NCBI GenBank assembly: GCA_021323865.1
Contig: JAJPKF010000018.1
Coordinates: 124,001 to 188,000 of the forward strand
Reading direction: 5' to 3'
Length of the DNA: 64,000 bases
From: Pseudomonadota bacterium
GTDB lineage: Bacteria; Chloroflexota; UBA5177; JAJPKF01
Numbering within the stretch: the first letter of the stretch is position 1; each line of letters starts with the position of its first letter. The notes under the pieces were generated by a model. It searched no databases. It saw only the letters and a program-made list of their open reading frames with translations, and had not been told where the DNA came from. Of this stretch, positions 1 through 7,856 are shown one piece after another. The translations under genes and the position numbers were made by a program.

Positions 1-693
1 CGCGACTTCGTCCGGATGCCCGTACCTCCCGAGCGGTATCGCGGCCGCCGTCTCCCGGAAGATGTCCTCTTCGGTCTTACCAGAGGTCTCGGCCCGGTGT
101 CGTGCGAGCTCGCGAGATCGGTCTGTCATGATCATGCCTGGAAGGATGTTGTTGATCCGCACACCACGAGGCCCCAGTTCGTCTGCAAGACTCTTTGCCA
201 GACCGATGACACTTGGCCGGATGGCGTTCGAGAGAACCAGTCCGGCCACAGGTTGTTTGACCGAGATCGAATTGATGGTGACGATTGCTCCGCGAGTCCG
301 CTCCAGGAAAGGCAGAGAAGCTCGGATAAGGCGGACAACGCTGAAGAGTGTGAGCTCCTGCGCCTGCCGCCAGTCCTCTTCGGTGGTCTGCTCGAACCGC
401 TTGGCCGGCGGTCCTCCCGCGTTGGTCACCAAAACGTCGATGGCGTTGAAGTGTTCGGCCGTCTGCTGAACGGCTCCCTCGACATCGTCGGACCGGCTCA
501 CATCGGCCACGATTGCCAGGGCGTCGGCTCCCCGGCTCTCAATTTCCCGCCGGGCCGTTTCGAGGCCATCGGCTCCGCGTGCAACGATCGCCACCCTGGC
601 GCCCTCATCAGCCAATGCGAGGGCGATGGATCGTCCCATGCCCTTGGACCCGCCCGAAACCAGGGCTACCTTACCGGCCAGCTCCAGGTTCAT
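1..693 (-). CDS. SDR-family oxidoreductase with altered active site (3' end outside window)
   Basis: Absent from the ORF track because it runs off the window edge; I translated it from the reverse strand (231 codons visible). It is a Rossmann-fold short-chain dehydrogenase/reductase with the nucleotide-binding motif GGSKGMG at residues 14-20 and TNAGG at 90-94. An active-site-region Ser is present (NSIS, about 141-144), but where classical SDRs carry Tyr-x3-Lys this protein reads LVLSNAIRPSVIG (152-164), so the catalytic Tyr and Lys are both missing. It belongs to an atypical SDR subgroup and its substrate is unknown. The ATG at 693 overlaps the stop of the upstream SRPBCC gene as ATGA, so the two are translationally coupled at the distal end of the pdxS-led operon. 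Confidence 0.85.
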   Translation of the reverse strand, partial: MNLELAGKVALVSGGSKGMGRSIALALADEGARVAIVARGADGLETARREIESRGADALAIVADVSRSDDVEGAVQQTAEHFNAIDVLVTNAGGPPAKRFEQTTEEDWRQAQELTLFSVVRLIRASLPFLERTRGAIVTINSISVKQPVAGLVLSNAIRPSVIGLAKSLADELGPRGVRINNILPGMIMTDRSRELARHRAETSGKTEEDIFRETAAAIPLGRYGHPDEVA

Positions 694-1151
694 CCGCCAT
701 CCGTTTCGGCTTCGGCGGCCGCCTTCTGGTGATAAAGAGCCGTCTGCAGCTCACGCCGTACCGTCCCTGCCGCCAGACGAAGGGCCATGGAGCCGAACCC
801 CCCTCCAGAACGCAGCTCCATGATCTGGGTGAGTCGCCGCTGGGAGCCGGCATCGTCAATCTGCGTGGTGATTCGAGGGTTACCAGGCCCGGAAAGCTCG
901 ACGACCCCTTTGCGGGGCGGATCGCACTCCACGACCCGCGCATGCATGGCCTGGGGTCGGCCCAGGATCTTTACCACCTGGGTCCAGGTGGTGCCCGTCG
1001 ATACCGGGACACCCGAAATGTCCTTGACGTCCGTAACATTGGGGTTCCAGCGAGGGGCCAATCTCGGATCGGTCGCCACCTCCCACAGGCGTTCGGGACT
1101 CGCCGAAGTGAGGATCGACTCCTCGACCCGAACGGCTGCGTCTCCTGCCAT
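690..1151 (-). CDS. SRPBCC (START-like) family protein
   Basis: A 153-residue protein of the polyketide cyclase/dehydrase SRPBCC type, a helix-grip fold that binds hydrophobic ligands in an internal cavity. Typical features are the N-terminal SPERLWEVATDPRLAPRWNP segment and a central beta stretch followed by a long C-terminal helix (about 120-145). No catalytic residues can be named. It overlaps the upstream darA stop and the downstream SDR start by ATGA quartets, so all three are probably translated together. The pairing with an SDR hints at small hydrophobic molecule metabolism, but that is inference only. Confidence 0.75.
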   Translation of the reverse strand: MAGDAAVRVEESILTSASPERLWEVATDPRLAPRWNPNVTDVKDISGVPVSTGTTWTQVVKILGRPQAMHARVVECDPPRKGVVELSGPGNPRITTQIDDAGSQRRLTQIMELRSGGGFGSMALRLAAGTVRRELQTALYHQKAAAEAETDGG

Positions 1152-1480
1152 CAGAGCCGTTCGAACCGCTCTACGTTGAGAACGAAGACGGTGGCACCGC
1201 CGACTTCTACCTCCAGTGGGTAGGGCAGGTAGACTTCCCCCGGCTCGACCAAAGGCGGGACGGGGCTGACGCTCTCGGTTCGCTTATGACACCGGTCGCG
1301 GATGATCTGCAACAGCTGATCAAGCTCGTGGTCGTGGACGCCGATGACGAATGTAGCGTTCTGGCTCTTCAGGAATCCGCCGATGCTCTTGATGCGCGTG
1401 ACCCCGAATCCAGCCTCACTCATGCAGGTTGCCAGTTCGCCCGCGTCCTCGCCATGGACTATCGTCAAGACCAGCTTCAA
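1151..1480 (-). CDS. darA: Cyclic-di-AMP receptor, DarA/PstA (YaaQ) family
   Basis: A 109-residue PII-like protein matching the YaaQ/DarA family end to end. It opens with MKLVLTIVHGEDA, has the IKSIGGFLKSQNATFVIGV core that forms the ligand-binding base, and the DQLLQIIRDRCHKRTE segment. Members are cytosolic trimers that bind cyclic di-AMP. In Firmicutes the gene also follows tmk, and here tmk lies directly upstream with a 4-nt ATGA overlap, which supports the assignment. No diadenylate cyclase lies in the window. The family call is firm; ligand binding is inferred from the family. Confidence 0.87.
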   Translation of the reverse strand: MKLVLTIVHGEDAGELATCMSEAGFGVTRIKSIGGFLKSQNATFVIGVHDHELDQLLQIIRDRCHKRTESVSPVPPLVEPGEVYLPYPLEVEVGGATVFVLNVERFERL

Positions 1481-2115
1481 ACACCCACCTCCGTGACGGG
1501 CGCGCCGATGAGCCGTTGGACTGTTTCCAGCACCTGTTCGGCTACCTGATTGATTGGGAGGGATGCATCTATCGCCAGCCAGCGGTCAGGCTCCTGCCTC
1601 GCCATCTGCAGGTACGCCAGACGGGCCCGCGCATGGAAGTCGCTGGGTCGCCGGTCCAGTACATTGAGGGCCTGGTTCGCCTTGCGAGTTAACGCATCCT
1701 CCGGATTCATGTCGAAGAGCAAGACCAAGTCGGGTTCGAGCCCGTCGGTCGCCAGCCGGCAGACGGATCGGGTGACGTCCGGATCGACCCCATCCCCCGC
1801 CGACTGGTATGCCAGTGAGGAATACCAATACCGGTCAGACAGGACGAGCCGGTCTTGCGACAAGGCCGGCCGTATCACCTCTCGGACCAGCTCAGTTCGC
1901 GCGGCGTTCATGAGGAATAGCTGCGTCAGAGGGGTCATCGGCAGAGCACTCGGACCGAACATGAGGTCGCGAATGGCGTCTCCGGTCTGCGTGCCGCCTG
2001 GCTCTCGAGTCGTTACCGGCTCGACGCCGGAGCGCTGGAGCGATTGGGCCAGGAGTCGCATCTGAGTCGATTTTCCAGAGCCGTCGGGCCCCTCCAGGAC
2101 GACGAAGCGGCCCAT
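1477..2115 (-). CDS. tmk: Thymidylate kinase
   Basis: dTMP kinase (212 aa), which phosphorylates dTMP to dTDP with ATP in the cytoplasm. The P-loop EGPDGSGKST lies at residues 8-17, the DR(Y) motif appears as LSDRYWYSSLAYQ, and REPGG is at about 38-42, all standard. Length is normal for the family. It starts 3 nt after the stop of the R3H ATPase gene and overlaps darA by ATGA. It is part of the long pdxS-led transcription unit. Confidence 0.95.
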   Translation of the reverse strand: MGRFVVLEGPDGSGKSTQMRLLAQSLQRSGVEPVTTREPGGTQTGDAIRDLMFGPSALPMTPLTQLFLMNAARTELVREVIRPALSQDRLVLSDRYWYSSLAYQSAGDGVDPDVTRSVCRLATDGLEPDLVLLFDMNPEDALTRKANQALNVLDRRPSDFHARARLAYLQMARQEPDRWLAIDASLPINQVAEQVLETVQRLIGAPVTEVGV

Positions 2116-2118
2116 GGC

Positions 2119-3708
2119 TCAGTACGGGTCCACGTACGACTTGGGAAAGTAGAGAACGCGTCTGTTGGGCTCCTTGCCCCGGCTTCGGGACCCGATGTTG
2201 TAGCGCTCGGCCAGCGCATGCTGCTGCCGTCGGACCTGGGAGTTCTGAGGCAGGAGCTCCACGGTCCGTGAGTGGTTCAGGACCTGGCGTATTGCCTGGT
2301 CCGCCTCCTCGAGCGCCCGTGTCGCATTGTCTCGCTCAGGTCGAGGCGGAATCTCGTAGAGGCCGGCCAGTGCGTTCTGCATCTGGGCCACCGTGTTGTT
2401 CTTGAGGACATACACGGGCACGGCGTCACGCTCGGCGTCGCGGATCACCGGAGCCTTGCGTCGATAGTAGTTCTTGAGCGTCATGACCAGGTCCGCATCC
2501 TCGATTCGGTTGGACACGGAAACGGGCACTCCTAAATCACGGATGGCCTGCTCGAGGCGGCTGCGGCTGATCCCGAACGGGAAGACGCGCAGCGCCGATT
2601 CATCGTCCGCTGCTCGGAAGCCTCGCGTCGGTTCCTCGGAGCGATAGGCGATCTCCGGACGGTCGGTTTGTTCCTCGGTAATGGAGATAGCGCCTCCGTC
2701 GCCTCGGGTTCTCACCTCGTTTCGGACCGGCTGTCCGCGAAGAATCGCATCCACAAGGTCTGCAACGTTATCGTGTACGGTTACATGCGACCAATCCGCG
2801 ATCTCGACGACAACGTTGAATGTCGGCGGCGCCTTCCGTTCCAAGACGGTCTTCTGCGTGCCTCGCCGACGGGCCTCTTCATCGCTGAGCGTGACGGCCT
2901 GTATCCCTCCGATCAGGTCGGAAAGGGTGGGGTTTTGCATGAGGTTGTCCAGCGTGTTGCCATGAGCTGTTCCCACAAGCTGCACGCCTCGCTCGGCAAT
3001 CGTGCGGGCTGCCATAGCCTCCAGCTCCGTGCCGATCTCGTCGATGACGATGACTTCGGGCATGTGGTTCTCGACGGCCTCGATCATGACGGCGTGTTGA
3101 CGACTGGGGCTCTGAACCTGCATGCGGCGAGAACGGCCGATCGCCGGATGAGGGATGTCGCCGTCGCCACCGATCTCATTGGAGGTATCGACGATCACAA
3201 CCCGCTTCTTAAAATCGTCGGCAAGAACGCGGGCCACCTCCCGCAGCATCGTGGTCTTGCCCACACCGGGCCGGCCAAGCAACAGAATGCTCCGACCTGA
3301 CTCGACGATGTCCTGAATAATGGCAATCGTACCGAACACGGCACGACCCACGCGGAGCGTCAGGCCGACGATTAACCCCGAGCGATTCCGGATTGCCGAG
3401 ATTCGATGGAGTGTCCTTTCGATGCCGGCGCGGTTGTCTTCTCCGAAGGAGCCGATGCGGGAGATGACGTGCTCAATGTCTTCGAAGGTGACTGCATTGA
3501 CGCTGAGGACCAGCTCCCCGTTCAGGAACCTGGCCTCCGGTTCGCGCCCCAGATCCATCACGATCTCGAGCAGCTCATGGACCCGATTGGAGCGCAGCGC
3601 GCTCTGATAGATGTGCGGGGGCAGGACCGCCAAAAGGGCGTCAATATCCTGGCTCGAGTCGTAGCTTTCGGTGACAGGACGATGGTCCTTGGTGTCTTGT
3701 TCAAGCAT
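2119..3708 (-). CDS. R3H-domain AAA+ ATPase (Ycf45/SpoIIIAA-like)
   Basis: A 529-residue protein with an N-terminal helical region, an ATPase core with Walker [10 protein letters not shown] (about 145-153) and Walker [11 protein letters not shown], and a C-terminal nucleic-acid-binding R3H domain with the signature [12 protein letters not shown] near residue 492. This architecture is that of the Ycf45/R3H family related to sporulation protein SpoIIIAA. Such proteins occur in non-sporulating Chloroflexota, Cyanobacteria and plastids, and their role is poorly defined. The gene sits between a GNAT gene and tmk with gaps of 12 and 3 nt. No sporulation genes are seen nearby. Confidence 0.85.
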   Translation of the reverse strand: MLEQDTKDHRPVTESYDSSQDIDALLAVLPPHIYQSALRSNRVHELLEIVMDLGREPEARFLNGELVLSVNAVTFEDIEHVISRIGSFGEDNRAGIERTLHRISAIRNRSGLIVGLTLRVGRAVFGTIAIIQDIVESGRSILLLGRPGVGKTTMLREVARVLADDFKKRVVIVDTSNEIGGDGDIPHPAIGRSRRMQVQSPSRQHAVMIEAVENHMPEVIVIDEIGTELEAMAARTIAERGVQLVGTAHGNTLDNLMQNPTLSDLIGGIQAVTLSDEEARRRGTQKTVLERKAPPTFNVVVEIADWSHVTVHDNVADLVDAILRGQPVRNEVRTRGDGGAISITEEQTDRPEIAYRSEEPTRGFRAADDESALRVFPFGISRSRLEQAIRDLGVPVSVSNRIEDADLVMTLKNYYRRKAPVIRDAERDAVPVYVLKNNTVAQMQNALAGLYEIPPRPERDNATRALEEADQAIRQVLNHSRTVELLPQNSQVRRQQHALAERYNIGSRSRGKEPNRRVLYFPKSYVDPY

Positions 3709-3720
3709 GAGAAAGGATAC

Positions 3721-4731
3721 CTACTTCAGACTGGGCTCGGCCGTGAGAGCACCGACTCGGGGCGCGAGCTCCAGCAACCGGCTGACCTTTTTGGGAATCA
3801 CCTGTAGCCGGCCGTGCTTGAGATGCAAAGTCTCCCGAGCTACCTCACGGAAGCCATGGTCCGCGACCACGGAGTGCAGCGGCATTTGATAGTCGCGCAA
3901 GCGGAGGACGATGCGGTTTCCGGCACCCGCGCCGGCGATCGCATGAAGGGCGTACTCGAGCAGGGCGGAGGCGATGGCAGTCTCATCCTGCTGCGTCAAG
4001 ATTCCGAGACGAACATGCTCACGGCAGTCTTGAGAACGGGCGCGAGTCCACCAGATCCAGCCGGCGAGCTCTCCATCGCGCTCAATCACGAGCTCCGACG
4101 GCTCATCCCGACGCCAGCGCCGGTTGGGCGGACCGTTCACACTGACGCTGGTCAATCCTTCCAGCTGACTGATCAGGAGTGGCGTCTGGCTGCTCTCAAG
4201 CTGCCGGAGCGGCCAGGCGTCTTGGGGCATGCGATACCGCAGTCCGACGGGGGTCTCACGCGGAGTGGGCGTGAGCTCGGGATCACGGATGAAGACCGTC
4301 TCCGAGACGAGATGCGTGAATCCACAGGCGAGCAGGATGTCATGCCCGAGCGACTCTTCAGGCGTCCGGCCGAACAGCCGTGGGATGCCTCGACCCTGGA
4401 GATAGGCAAGAATTTCCTGGATCAAACAGCGAACCGGGTCTTCGGGATCGCAGCTGCGACGCACGTGCAGCCGGGTTAGCTCCCAGCCCAGTACGTACCT
4501 TCGAGGACGGACCTGGGCGAATCCCACCAAGCCCGAGTCGTCCTCGACGATCCAAGTCTTTCCCTTTCCGGGAAGCATCGTCCCCAAGAGGACTCCGGGG
4601 GCATCCTCACAGACTGAGGGCATGAGAATGGCGATGTTGCGGGCATCCGCCGCCAGGCCATGTAGGGGCCAGAGGTCAAGCTGTCTGGCAAGGCGCGTGC
4701 GCAAGCGTCCGGACATATTGTCCAGTCTCAC
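3721..4731 (-). CDS. GNAT-like N-acetyltransferase, probably tandem-domain
   Basis: A 336-residue protein with two acetyltransferase-like halves. The first has IVEDDSGLVGFAQVRPR and ACGFTH. The second, from about residue 205, has LVIERDGELAGWIWW and ends with ADHGFREVARE. Both halves show the beta4-beta5 and C-terminal 'GF' features of GNAT folds. The start is GTG at 4731, immediately after the pdxT stop (TGA|GTG); an in-frame ATG lies five codons later and is an alternative. Substrate unknown. Its position directly after pdxT is co-transcriptional but not functional evidence. Confidence 0.6.
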   Translation of the reverse strand: MRLDNMSGRLRTRLARQLDLWPLHGLAADARNIAILMPSVCEDAPGVLLGTMLPGKGKTWIVEDDSGLVGFAQVRPRRYVLGWELTRLHVRRSCDPEDPVRCLIQEILAYLQGRGIPRLFGRTPEESLGHDILLACGFTHLVSETVFIRDPELTPTPRETPVGLRYRMPQDAWPLRQLESSQTPLLISQLEGLTSVSVNGPPNRRWRRDEPSELVIERDGELAGWIWWTRARSQDCREHVRLGILTQQDETAIASALLEYALHAIAGAGAGNRIVLRLRDYQMPLHSVVADHGFREVARETLHLKHGRLQVIPKKVSRLLELAPRVGALTAEPSLK

Positions 4732-5373
4732 TCAGGCCTGAGCGGCCAGCAGGCGCTGCTCCAGCCGGCCCCTGTTGTCCTTGCAGACATCGAGAAAGAG
4801 CCGATGCATGCGATCGTCACTTGTCAGCTCCGGGTGAAAGGCTGAAACCAGCAAAGAACCCTGACGAGCAGCCACTGGCGTATTATCCGCCAACCGGGCG
4901 AGGATATCGACCCGGGGACCCGCCGCTTGAATTCTCGGAGCGCGGATGAACACGGCCCGAAACGGTCCCCCGGGCATCTCCTCGATGTTCAGATCTGTTT
5001 CGAAGCTCTCGACCTGTGACCCAAAGGAGTTTCGCTCTACCGTCAGGTCCATGCCCCCGATGGTTGGCTGGTCGTCGGCGGATCGCAGAACTCGATCCGC
5101 CAGGAGAATCATCCCGGCACATGTACCGTATGTCGCCAGTCCGTCGCGAATCAGTGCTCGCAACGGTGTGAGCAGCTCATACCTGCGCATCAGCTTGCCC
5201 ATGGTTGTGCTCTCGCCCCCCGGCAAGACGATACCGTCGAGGTCATGCAACTCGCGTGGAAGTCGAACGAGGGTTGGATCGGCTCCAACGGCTCGCAGCA
5301 TCTGCACGTGTTCGATGACGTCGCCCTGCAGCGCCAGAACGCCGATTCGAGGCCGCCCGAGGGCAGCGGCCAT
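4732..5373 (-). CDS. pdxT: Pyridoxal 5'-phosphate synthase glutaminase subunit
   Basis: A class I glutaminase of 213 aa that makes ammonia from glutamine and channels it to PdxS for PLP synthesis. Visible motifs are LPGGESTTM (oxyanion region), the nucleophile elbow YGTCAGMIL with the catalytic Cys, and FHPEL with the catalytic His and Glu near the C-terminus. The ATG overlaps the pdxS stop by one base (TAATG), typical of coupled translation of this complex. Length is slightly above the usual ~190-200 aa because of an Ala-rich C-terminal tail. Confidence 0.95.
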   Translation of the reverse strand: MAAALGRPRIGVLALQGDVIEHVQMLRAVGADPTLVRLPRELHDLDGIVLPGGESTTMGKLMRRYELLTPLRALIRDGLATYGTCAGMILLADRVLRSADDQPTIGGMDLTVERNSFGSQVESFETDLNIEEMPGGPFRAVFIRAPRIQAAGPRVDILARLADNTPVAARQGSLLVSAFHPELTSDDRMHRLFLDVCKDNRGRLEQRLLAAQA

Positions 5374-6257
5374 TACCAGCCTCGAGCCGCGAGAAGCTCC
5401 GCCTCAGGAATCGCCGCGATCTCCAGCCCACGCATCGCATCGCCAAGATCCTTGGAGGCCTCGGCGATGATCTCCGGATTGTCGTAATGGGTGGTCGCTT
5501 CCACGATGGCCTTGGCCCGGCGGGCTGGATCTGAAGATTTGAAGACTCCGGAGCCCACGAAGACTCCGTCGGCGCCAAGCTGCATCATCAGAGCAGCATC
5601 GGCTGGTGTCGCCACGCCGCCCGCGGCGAAATTGACCACCGGCAAAGCGCCTGTCTCATGCACTTCCTTGACCAGCTCCAAGGGCGCGGCAAGCTCCTTC
5701 GCCTCAGCCATGAGCTGCTCGGGTAGTAAACTCTGCAGTTTCCGTATCCCGTTGGTTACCTGGCGCATGTGGCGAACGGCTTCGACGATATTGCCCGAGC
5801 CGGCCTCGCCCTTGATCCGAATCATGGCTGCACCCTCGCCGATACGCCGAAGCGCCTCGCCGAGATCTCTCGCTCCGCACACGAAGGGGACCGTGAACTT
5901 CGACTTGTCGATATGATGGGTCTCATCGGCCGGAGTCAGCACTTCACTCTCGTCGATGTAGTCGATGCCGATGGCTTGGAGGACCTGGGCTTCGACGAAG
6001 TGTCCGATACGCGCCTTCGCCATCACCGGTATGGTGACGGACCGCTGGATGCTTTCGACGAGACCCGGATCGCTCATCCGGGCGACGCCACCGGCGGCGC
6101 GGATGTCGGCCGGAACGCGCTCCAAGGCCATCACGGCGACCGCGCCCGCCTCCTCCGCAATGCGTGCATGCTCTGGGGTGACAACGTCCATGATGACGCC
6201 GCCCTTGAGCATCTGGGCAAGGCCGCGCTTGGCGGTCCAGGTGCCTCGTTCAAGCAT
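5373..6257 (-). CDS. pdxS: Pyridoxal 5'-phosphate synthase lyase subunit
   Basis: A (beta/alpha)8-barrel synthase of 294 aa that builds PLP from ribose 5-phosphate, glyceraldehyde 3-phosphate and ammonia supplied by PdxT. The two essential lysines are in VMAKARIGH and RIKGEAGSG, and the phosphate-binding [16 protein letters not shown] and [10 protein letters not shown] loops are intact. It is the first gene of the minus-strand unit that continues to the window edge. A Shine-Dalgarno AAGAGGT precedes the ATG and a TAGAAT -10 box lies upstream. Confidence 0.97.
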   Translation of the reverse strand: MLERGTWTAKRGLAQMLKGGVIMDVVTPEHARIAEEAGAVAVMALERVPADIRAAGGVARMSDPGLVESIQRSVTIPVMAKARIGHFVEAQVLQAIGIDYIDESEVLTPADETHHIDKSKFTVPFVCGARDLGEALRRIGEGAAMIRIKGEAGSGNIVEAVRHMRQVTNGIRKLQSLLPEQLMAEAKELAAPLELVKEVHETGALPVVNFAAGGVATPADAALMMQLGADGVFVGSGVFKSSDPARRAKAIVEATTHYDNPEIIAEASKDLGDAMRGLEIAAIPEAELLAARGW

Positions 6258-6292
6258 GGATTCAGTAACCTCTTGACAAATCGCTCGTCCTC

Positions 6293-6298
6293 ATTCTA
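6293..6298 (-). promoter_or_regulatory. Putative -10 box for pdxS unit
   Basis: The minus strand reads TAGAAT 35 nt before the pdxS ATG, followed by a short leader carrying AAGAGGT. No good -35 is visible, so this is a tentative call based on position and similarity to other -10 boxes in the window. Confidence 0.4.
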
Positions 6299-6354
6299 CG
6301 GCAGCCGGCCTCACATTGAGCCCTTTCCACCGCTCACGAAACCGATTGTTGAAT

Positions 6355-6383
6355 TTGACTTTTCGGCCCCCGTGCAGTAGTCT
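6355..6383 (+). promoter_or_regulatory. Sigma-70-type promoter for rodZ-like gene
   Basis: TTGACT (6355-6360) and TAGTCT (6378-6383) are separated by 17 nt, the optimal spacing. The predicted start near 6390 gives a leader of about 105 nt before the ATG at 6495. An 8-codon ORF (6449-6475, ATG...TAA) lies within that leader. Confidence 0.6.
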
Positions 6384-6494
6384 CAGCCGGTGACCGGAAG
6401 ACGTCCACGTGCGTGGGAGCGACGCGGTGTACGCGGCTGTGTGGTGGCATGACCGCGTTCCTCTTCGCGGCGTAACGTGGAGAGGGGGAACAAC

Positions 6495-7247
6495 ATGAAA
6501 GAGCTTGGCGAGCTCATGCGAGCTGCCCGGCAGCAGCGGGGACTGTCGCTCGAGGAAGTGACCGCCGAAACCCGCATTCGGCGGCAATACCTCCAGGCGT
6601 TGGAGGACGGCGACTTCCACATGTTTCCGGGTCCCGCATACGCGGTCGGCTTTCTGCGCAATTACGCGATTTGCCTGGGTCTGAACGTCGACGAGGTACT
6701 TCAGACCTACCACGCGTTGTCTCCGACTACTGTTACGGGCATCCAGCCGGCCAGCACCGTGGCCGTGGAGCGTATGCGTCGGCGGTCTCGACGGCGTGTC
6801 AAGTGGGGGTTCGCGGCATTGCTGGCAGTCATCCTGATTGCCGCCGCGCTTGCCAAGTATTCGAACCAGCCGCATACGGCCAGCCCGGCGCGGTTGCCGG
6901 TCTCGACCTCCGGCCTCCCCTCTCCGGGCGCCCGGCACCATGTGACGAACTCGGCCACGGCCGATCTAGCGCCGCAGACCCATCTTCGGCTTCCCATCGG
7001 TGTCGTGGGGGTGCGCGCCTCACGGACTGCCTGGGTGCATGTGGTGGTGAACCACCGCCAAGTCTATTGGGGGCCAATACAGGCAGGAACCTACCAAGAG
7101 TGGAGTGGTCGCAAGGTCAAGGTGACGACCCGCCAGCCGCAAGCCTTCCGAGTGTGGGTGAATAACAAGCAGGCGGGGTTGCTTGGCAACCAGCCGGGAC
7201 GCGCCGGAGTGGTCGCCCACCCCGGTTTCTGGAGCCGTTTGCCATAG
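6495..7247 (+). CDS. RodZ-like HTH membrane protein
   Basis: A 250-residue single-pass membrane protein. The N-terminal cytoplasmic domain (about 1-75) is a RodZ-type helix-turn-helix: LGELMRAARQQRGLSLEEV, then RIRRQYLQALEDGDF and FLRNYA. A basic stretch RRRSRRRVKW precedes one transmembrane helix (about 104-121), then a linker and a C-terminal DUF4115-like beta domain (RASRTAWVHVVVN). RodZ proteins link cytoskeletal MreB to the cell-wall machinery; no mre genes are in the window. The track start at 6477 (GTG) is unlikely: AGAGGGGG lies just before the ATG at 6495. The stop overlaps the proposed yajQ start. Confidence 0.8.
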   Translation: MKELGELMRAARQQRGLSLEEVTAETRIRRQYLQALEDGDFHMFPGPAYAVGFLRNYAICLGLNVDEVLQTYHALSPTTVTGIQPASTVAVERMRRRSRRRVKWGFAALLAVILIAAALAKYSNQPHTASPARLPVSTSGLPSPGARHHVTNSATADLAPQTHLRLPIGVVGVRASRTAWVHVVVNHRQVYWGPIQAGTYQEWSGRKVKVTTRQPQAFRVWVNNKQAGLLGNQPGRAGVVAHPGFWSRLP

Positions 7248-7735
7248 CGGCCGAGGCTTCGTTCGATGTCGTGTCGGATTTTGACCGGCAGGAGTTGGTC
7301 AATGCCCTCGACCAAACGCATCGTGAGATGCGTACCCGGTACGACCTGAAGAACAGCCGAAGCAGCCTCGATATGACCCAGGACCAGATCGTGGTGCAGG
7401 CGGAGTCCGAGCACACCATTCGCAGCATCCTGGATGTGCTCGAGTCGAAGATGGTGCGGCGATCTCTGTCGCTGAAGATTCTTGATCTTGGTGAGGTCGA
7501 GCCGGCCGCCGGCAGTACCTATCGCATGCGCGTGGGCCTGCGTCGGGGCATCAATCAAGATCTTGCGCGGGAGATCACCAAGACGGTTCGATCAGAACTG
7601 CCCAAGCTGAAAGTCACTGTTCAGGGTGACTCGCTGCGGATCAGCGGGAAGAGCAAGGACGAGCTTCAGAAGGCGATTTCGCTCCTGCGATCGCGGGATT
7701 ATCCGGTGCCCCTCCAGTTCACCAACTATCGGTGA
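7244..7735 (+). CDS. yajQ: YajQ-family nucleotide-binding protein, probable ATA start
   Basis: A small cytosolic YajQ protein of two ferredoxin-like folds; some homologues bind cyclic di-GMP. The track start (GTG 7271) gives 154 aa and removes the conserved family opening SFDVVSDFD. Extending the frame to an ATA codon at 7244 yields 163 aa, the normal family length, beginning AAEASFDVVSDFD. GGAG (7231-7234) lies 9 nt before this ATA, and the ATA overlaps the preceding stop as ATAG. No in-frame ATG, GTG or TTG exists in between. Other motifs include RYDLKNS and VQGDSLRISGKSKDELQ. Family call is firm; the ATA start is inference. Confidence 0.85.
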   Translation: MAAEASFDVVSDFDRQELVNALDQTHREMRTRYDLKNSRSSLDMTQDQIVVQAESEHTIRSILDVLESKMVRRSLSLKILDLGEVEPAAGSTYRMRVGLRRGINQDLAREITKTVRSELPKLKVTVQGDSLRISGKSKDELQKAISLLRSRDYPVPLQFTNYR

Positions 7736-7788
7736 ATCTGAGCGCCTGCGCAAGGGAACGGCAGGTCCACGGATGGGCCGAAAGGGCC

Positions 7789-7833
7789 TAGGCTGGTACC
7801 ATGGGGAGAGCCGCGCGGCAAGCGCGGCTCTTT
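7789..7833 (+). promoter_or_regulatory. accD leader: -10 box and strong hairpin
   Basis: TAGGCT at 7789-7794 resembles other -10 boxes in the window. The predicted transcript start near 7800 gives a leader whose main feature is a 10-bp perfect stem: AGAGCCGCGC (7807-7816), loop GGCAA, GCGCGGCTCT (7822-7831), then TTT. It looks like a weak intrinsic terminator or attenuator 24 nt before the accD ATG, but could also terminate yajQ transcripts. Confidence 0.45.
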
Positions 7834-7856
7834 CGCAAAAGGGCGTGGGGCGGAAC

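Noticed and set aside
6449-6475. 8-codon ORF in the rodZ-like leader
   Set aside because: No good ribosome binding site and no sequence feature pointing to attenuation; noted only in the promoter entry.
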